From positions 2,952,001-3,016,000 of the forward strand of contig NZ_CP040058.1 of the NCBI RefSeq assembly GCF_005280655.1: 64,000 nucleotides of DNA, given 5' to 3'. The notes under the pieces are model-generated. The model was not told where the DNA came from and searched no databases. It was given only the letters and a program-made list of their open reading frames with translations. The translations under genes and the position numbers were made by a program. Positions within the stretch are counted from its first letter, which is position 1, and the number at the start of each line of letters is the position of its first letter. Source of the stretch: Anaerostipes rhamnosivorans (GTDB taxonomy: Bacteria; Bacillota; Clostridia; Lachnospirales; Lachnospiraceae). Shown piece by piece: positions 61,891-64,000 of this stretch.

Positions 61891-63864
61891 TCAATCTGAG
61901 TTCATCATAATCACATTTTTAATCTCTTCTTTATTTTTTGCCTTCCGTATAAGGTTTGCAGAGTTTTTTTCCATAGTCATCTCATAAAATGACGCAAAAA
62001 ATGCTCTAGTTGACTGAATGTCTTCAAAATTCAGCGCCAGCAAAAAGATCACATCCACACTGCCCTCTTCCCACTCCACTTTCTGATCCGTCTTTATGAT
62101 AACAACCGCAGGCTTTTTCACAAGATTTGCCATTCCATGGGGAACAGCCACTCCTCCTCCGAGAACAGAGGCACTGATGGATTCCCGCCTAAGCACGTCT
62201 TCAAAGAATCCTTCCTCCACATATCCTCCGGCCTTCAGCATATCACAGGCTTTTTTCAGCAGACCTTTTTTTGTCATTGGATCTGATTCAATCAGAATCA
62301 GGTCATCCTGCATCAGATTTTTAATGGTCCACTGCTTTTTCAGATTGTTTTTTTCAGCCTTCATCTCATTGCATTGCCTTTTGATCCGGTATACATCCTG
62401 CTCTCCCACCACCGGAGTCGTATAGACAACATGGGGATGCTTCACTTTCAGAGATGGAACTGTCGTGACCACTAGATCATACTGGCTCTCATCGATCATA
62501 ACCCCAGCATTGGCCGGCAGCACAGAAATCACATTGATGTCCCGGATCTTATTCTCAATCTTTCTGGCAATGATCTGGGCAATTCCCACACCGCCGCTTC
62601 CGATGATGACAGTATTGACATCCCTCTTTTTGGGCACCATCGCTCCACCGAAGAGGATGGCCATATAGGAGATCTCATCTTCTGACGGCAAAGCCCCCAC
62701 CAGATTCTCGTATTCCTTACTGGCAGTAAAACAGGCTGAAAAAATGGCGGAATAGGTCTGTTTGATCTCATCCAAAAAGGGATTTTTGATCTCAAAACCA
62801 AACTTGACTCTTACAAAGGAGCTGTTCAAGAACAAAGCCACACTCGTCCTGAGCAGCGGATCTTCTATAAAGTTCCTTCCCACAATGGAGGAAATATACT
62901 GGATCATGTTCTGGGCTACATCCTCAATACAGATTTCTTTTTCTATGAAAAACTTCTTATTGACGATCCTGCTGCTGTTCTGTACCTCTGCCCCAAGAAG
63001 CAGGATATACAGGTAAAGCCCCTCTCTTGGATCTATATTCATCTGGAACTGCCTGTTTAAGATCCCTGTAAAAATATCCGTCCAGTCAGCAATCTCCTCC
63101 ACCAGTGTCAGCCTGTTGACCATGGATTCCTCCAAAAAATGCTTCCCTTTCAACCGATTCATCTGGTTACTGACATACTCTGTGATCATACAGAATGTAT
63201 AATCATTAAATTGGTAACCGATCTGTCTCTCCAGCTGTTGGATACTGTAGACCACTTTATCCACACTATTTTTTCTGTACTGAGTCATCAGCCTTGCATA
63301 AGATCCCGGATCTATCCTGTAATCCGGGGCAGTCTCCTCCCTGCGCTCTGTTGTATCAAGGACCTTCTGGTTGTTGCACACCAGTACCTTTCTCAAGTCA
63401 AATTCTTTTCCCCTGATCTCGATCCCTTTTCCCACGATCTGGCGGATCAACACTTTGTCTGGCTCTAAAGCCTTGTTTGCCTTTTCAATATCTGTCCGGA
63501 TCGTAGCCTTGGATACAAACAGTTCCTCTGCAAACAGTGCCGCCGTATACGGCTCGCCGCTTTGAATCAATGTCCGCACGATGTAGCTGATGCGGTATTT
63601 CCTAGTCTCACAGGACACCCGTTCCTTCGGAAATGCCTCCTGCAGTTCCTTCATGTGAAGACCAGCATTCAGACATACGCCCTTTCCCCTCTGCCGGATC
63701 AGCTGATAGCCTTTTTCTTCGCAGAATGCGGCTATTTCCTTCATATAATTATGTACACTGCGCTGGGAGATTTCCAACAATCCTGCAATTTTCTCATATG
63801 TGATAAACTCGTCATCCTGATGGATCAGCACTTTCATAATTTCAGATGCAGTCTTGGAAAGCAT
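61891..63864 (-). CDS. MtlR/LicR-like PRD-containing transcriptional regulator
   Basis: 657 aa. N-terminal HTH (about 1-65: EKIAGLLEISQRSVHNYMKE) and a second HTH near 95-160 (AALFAEELFVSKATIRTDIE); two PRD domains (about 185-390); an EIIB-gat-like domain (about 405-490) whose loop reads VIIGSGGVGIAQI, lacking the usual Cys; and a C-terminal EIIA domain with phospho-His in GGGVAVPHGMANL (near 577). It likely activates the PTS/glycyl-radical operons when its substrate enters. It is in the same direction and about 300 bp before the epimerase gene. Confidence 0.9.
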   Translation of the reverse strand: MLSKTASEIMKVLIHQDDEFITYEKIAGLLEISQRSVHNYMKEIAAFCEEKGYQLIRQRGKGVCLNAGLHMKELQEAFPKERVSCETRKYRISYIVRTLIQSGEPYTAALFAEELFVSKATIRTDIEKANKALEPDKVLIRQIVGKGIEIRGKEFDLRKVLVCNNQKVLDTTERREETAPDYRIDPGSYARLMTQYRKNSVDKVVYSIQQLERQIGYQFNDYTFCMITEYVSNQMNRLKGKHFLEESMVNRLTLVEEIADWTDIFTGILNRQFQMNIDPREGLYLYILLLGAEVQNSSRIVNKKFFIEKEICIEDVAQNMIQYISSIVGRNFIEDPLLRTSVALFLNSSFVRVKFGFEIKNPFLDEIKQTYSAIFSACFTASKEYENLVGALPSEDEISYMAILFGGAMVPKKRDVNTVIIGSGGVGIAQIIARKIENKIRDINVISVLPANAGVMIDESQYDLVVTTVPSLKVKHPHVVYTTPVVGEQDVYRIKRQCNEMKAEKNNLKKQWTIKNLMQDDLILIESDPMTKKGLLKKACDMLKAGGYVEEGFFEDVLRRESISASVLGGGVAVPHGMANLVKKPAVVIIKTDQKVEWEEGSVDVIFLLALNFEDIQSTRAFFASFYEMTMEKNSANLIRKAKNKEEIKNVIMMNSD

Positions 63865-63873
63865 AAAAACTCC

Positions 63874-63916
63874 TTTTATTGTTTTTTATTATATATTCTT
63901 ATTTATTATTATTTTA
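63874..63916 (-). promoter_or_regulatory. AT-rich shared motif, site 3 (regulator gene)
   Basis: Plus strand TTTTATTGTTTTTTATTATA then TATTCTTATTTATTATTATT, closely matching 58719-58760, about 10-50 bp upstream of the regulator ATG. Suggests autoregulation. Confidence 0.6.
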
Positions 63917-63970
63917 TACTTTTTTATACTTTCTGTCAACTTCGTACATTTGAAGTAAACTCAGGGCTGG

Positions 63971-64000
63971 AATAAAGCGGACAAGTCCGCTTCAACTCCC
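63971..64000 (+). repeat. Structured dispersed repeat element, copy 3 (cut by window end)
   Basis: AATAAAGCGGACAAGTCCGC followed by TTCAACTCCC: about 27 of 29 bases match the start of copy 1. The rest lies beyond the window. Confidence 0.65.

Noticed and set aside
1..64000. CRISPR array or rRNA operon
   Set aside because: No regularly spaced direct repeats of CRISPR kind and no rRNA-like sequence were seen in the window.

Overview
The window looks like a chromosomal segment of an anaerobic low-to-moderate GC Firmicute, most likely Lachnospiraceae (Clostridia). The reasons are strong AGGAGG-type ribosome binding sites, an uvrC-hprK-glk-murB-rapZ-whiA-crh cluster, an [FeFe]-hydrogenase maturase (HydG) with a TM1266-type regulator, a TPP-riboswitch thiC, a glycyl radical enzyme locus and several lysine-rich secreted surface proteins. 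The genus cannot be fixed from sequence alone.

Layout. 0-5.6 kb: a two-component system, a divergent lipoprotein/Ig-like secreted pair whose promoter carries OmpR-type direct repeats, a lone glutamate decarboxylase and small genes. 5.7-21 kb: a contractile phage-tail island (PBSX/Xkd-like) read on the minus strand. It has control genes, tail terminator, sheath, tube, frameshifted chaperone, tape measure, hub, baseplate, fibre and lysis cassette, but no capsid, portal, terminase or integrase, so it is probably an R-type tailocin. A divergent XRE repressor plus ImmA/IrrE-type peptidase and three palindromic operators form its switch. 21-23.2 kb: a secreted protein and an IS200-like element with a frameshifted transposase. 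23.2-30.1 kb: tRNA-Thr and the carbon-control/cell-envelope cluster. 30.5-43.6 kb: EcsC-like protein, lipoprotein, surface proteins, QueF, a small serine recombinase and a second two-component system with a 7TM sensor. 43.6-46.1 kb: a leader with a terminator just before the ribosome binding site, TM1266-hydG, and a Nudix hydrolase. 46.1-51.5 kb: a minus-strand operon of patatin, unknown protein, response regulator, kinase and Mn-pyrophosphatase. 51.6-54.7 kb: TPP riboswitch, thiC and an NSS-family transporter. 54.7-64 kb: a catabolic locus with an FSA-type aldolase, glycyl radical enzyme and activase, fructose-family PTS IIA/IIB/IIC, an RPE/AlsE-like epimerase and a MtlR-like PRD regulator.

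The most notable systems are: (1) the complete tailocin, with a textbook -1 frameshift site (A AAA AAC plus a 6-bp hairpin) and a duplicated promoter-like box; (2) the PTS/glycyl-radical/aldolase/epimerase locus, which resembles the E. coli PflD/YbiW-FSA anhydrohexitol route but adds a C3-epimerase, and whose three transcription units share an AT-rich ~40-bp upstream motif; (3) a dispersed structured repeat present in four full or partial copies; and (4) a candidate attenuator leader in front of the hydG operon containing a 35-nt sequence repeated 5.2 kb away. Functional statements rest on reading the sequence and on family knowledge; no database search was run.
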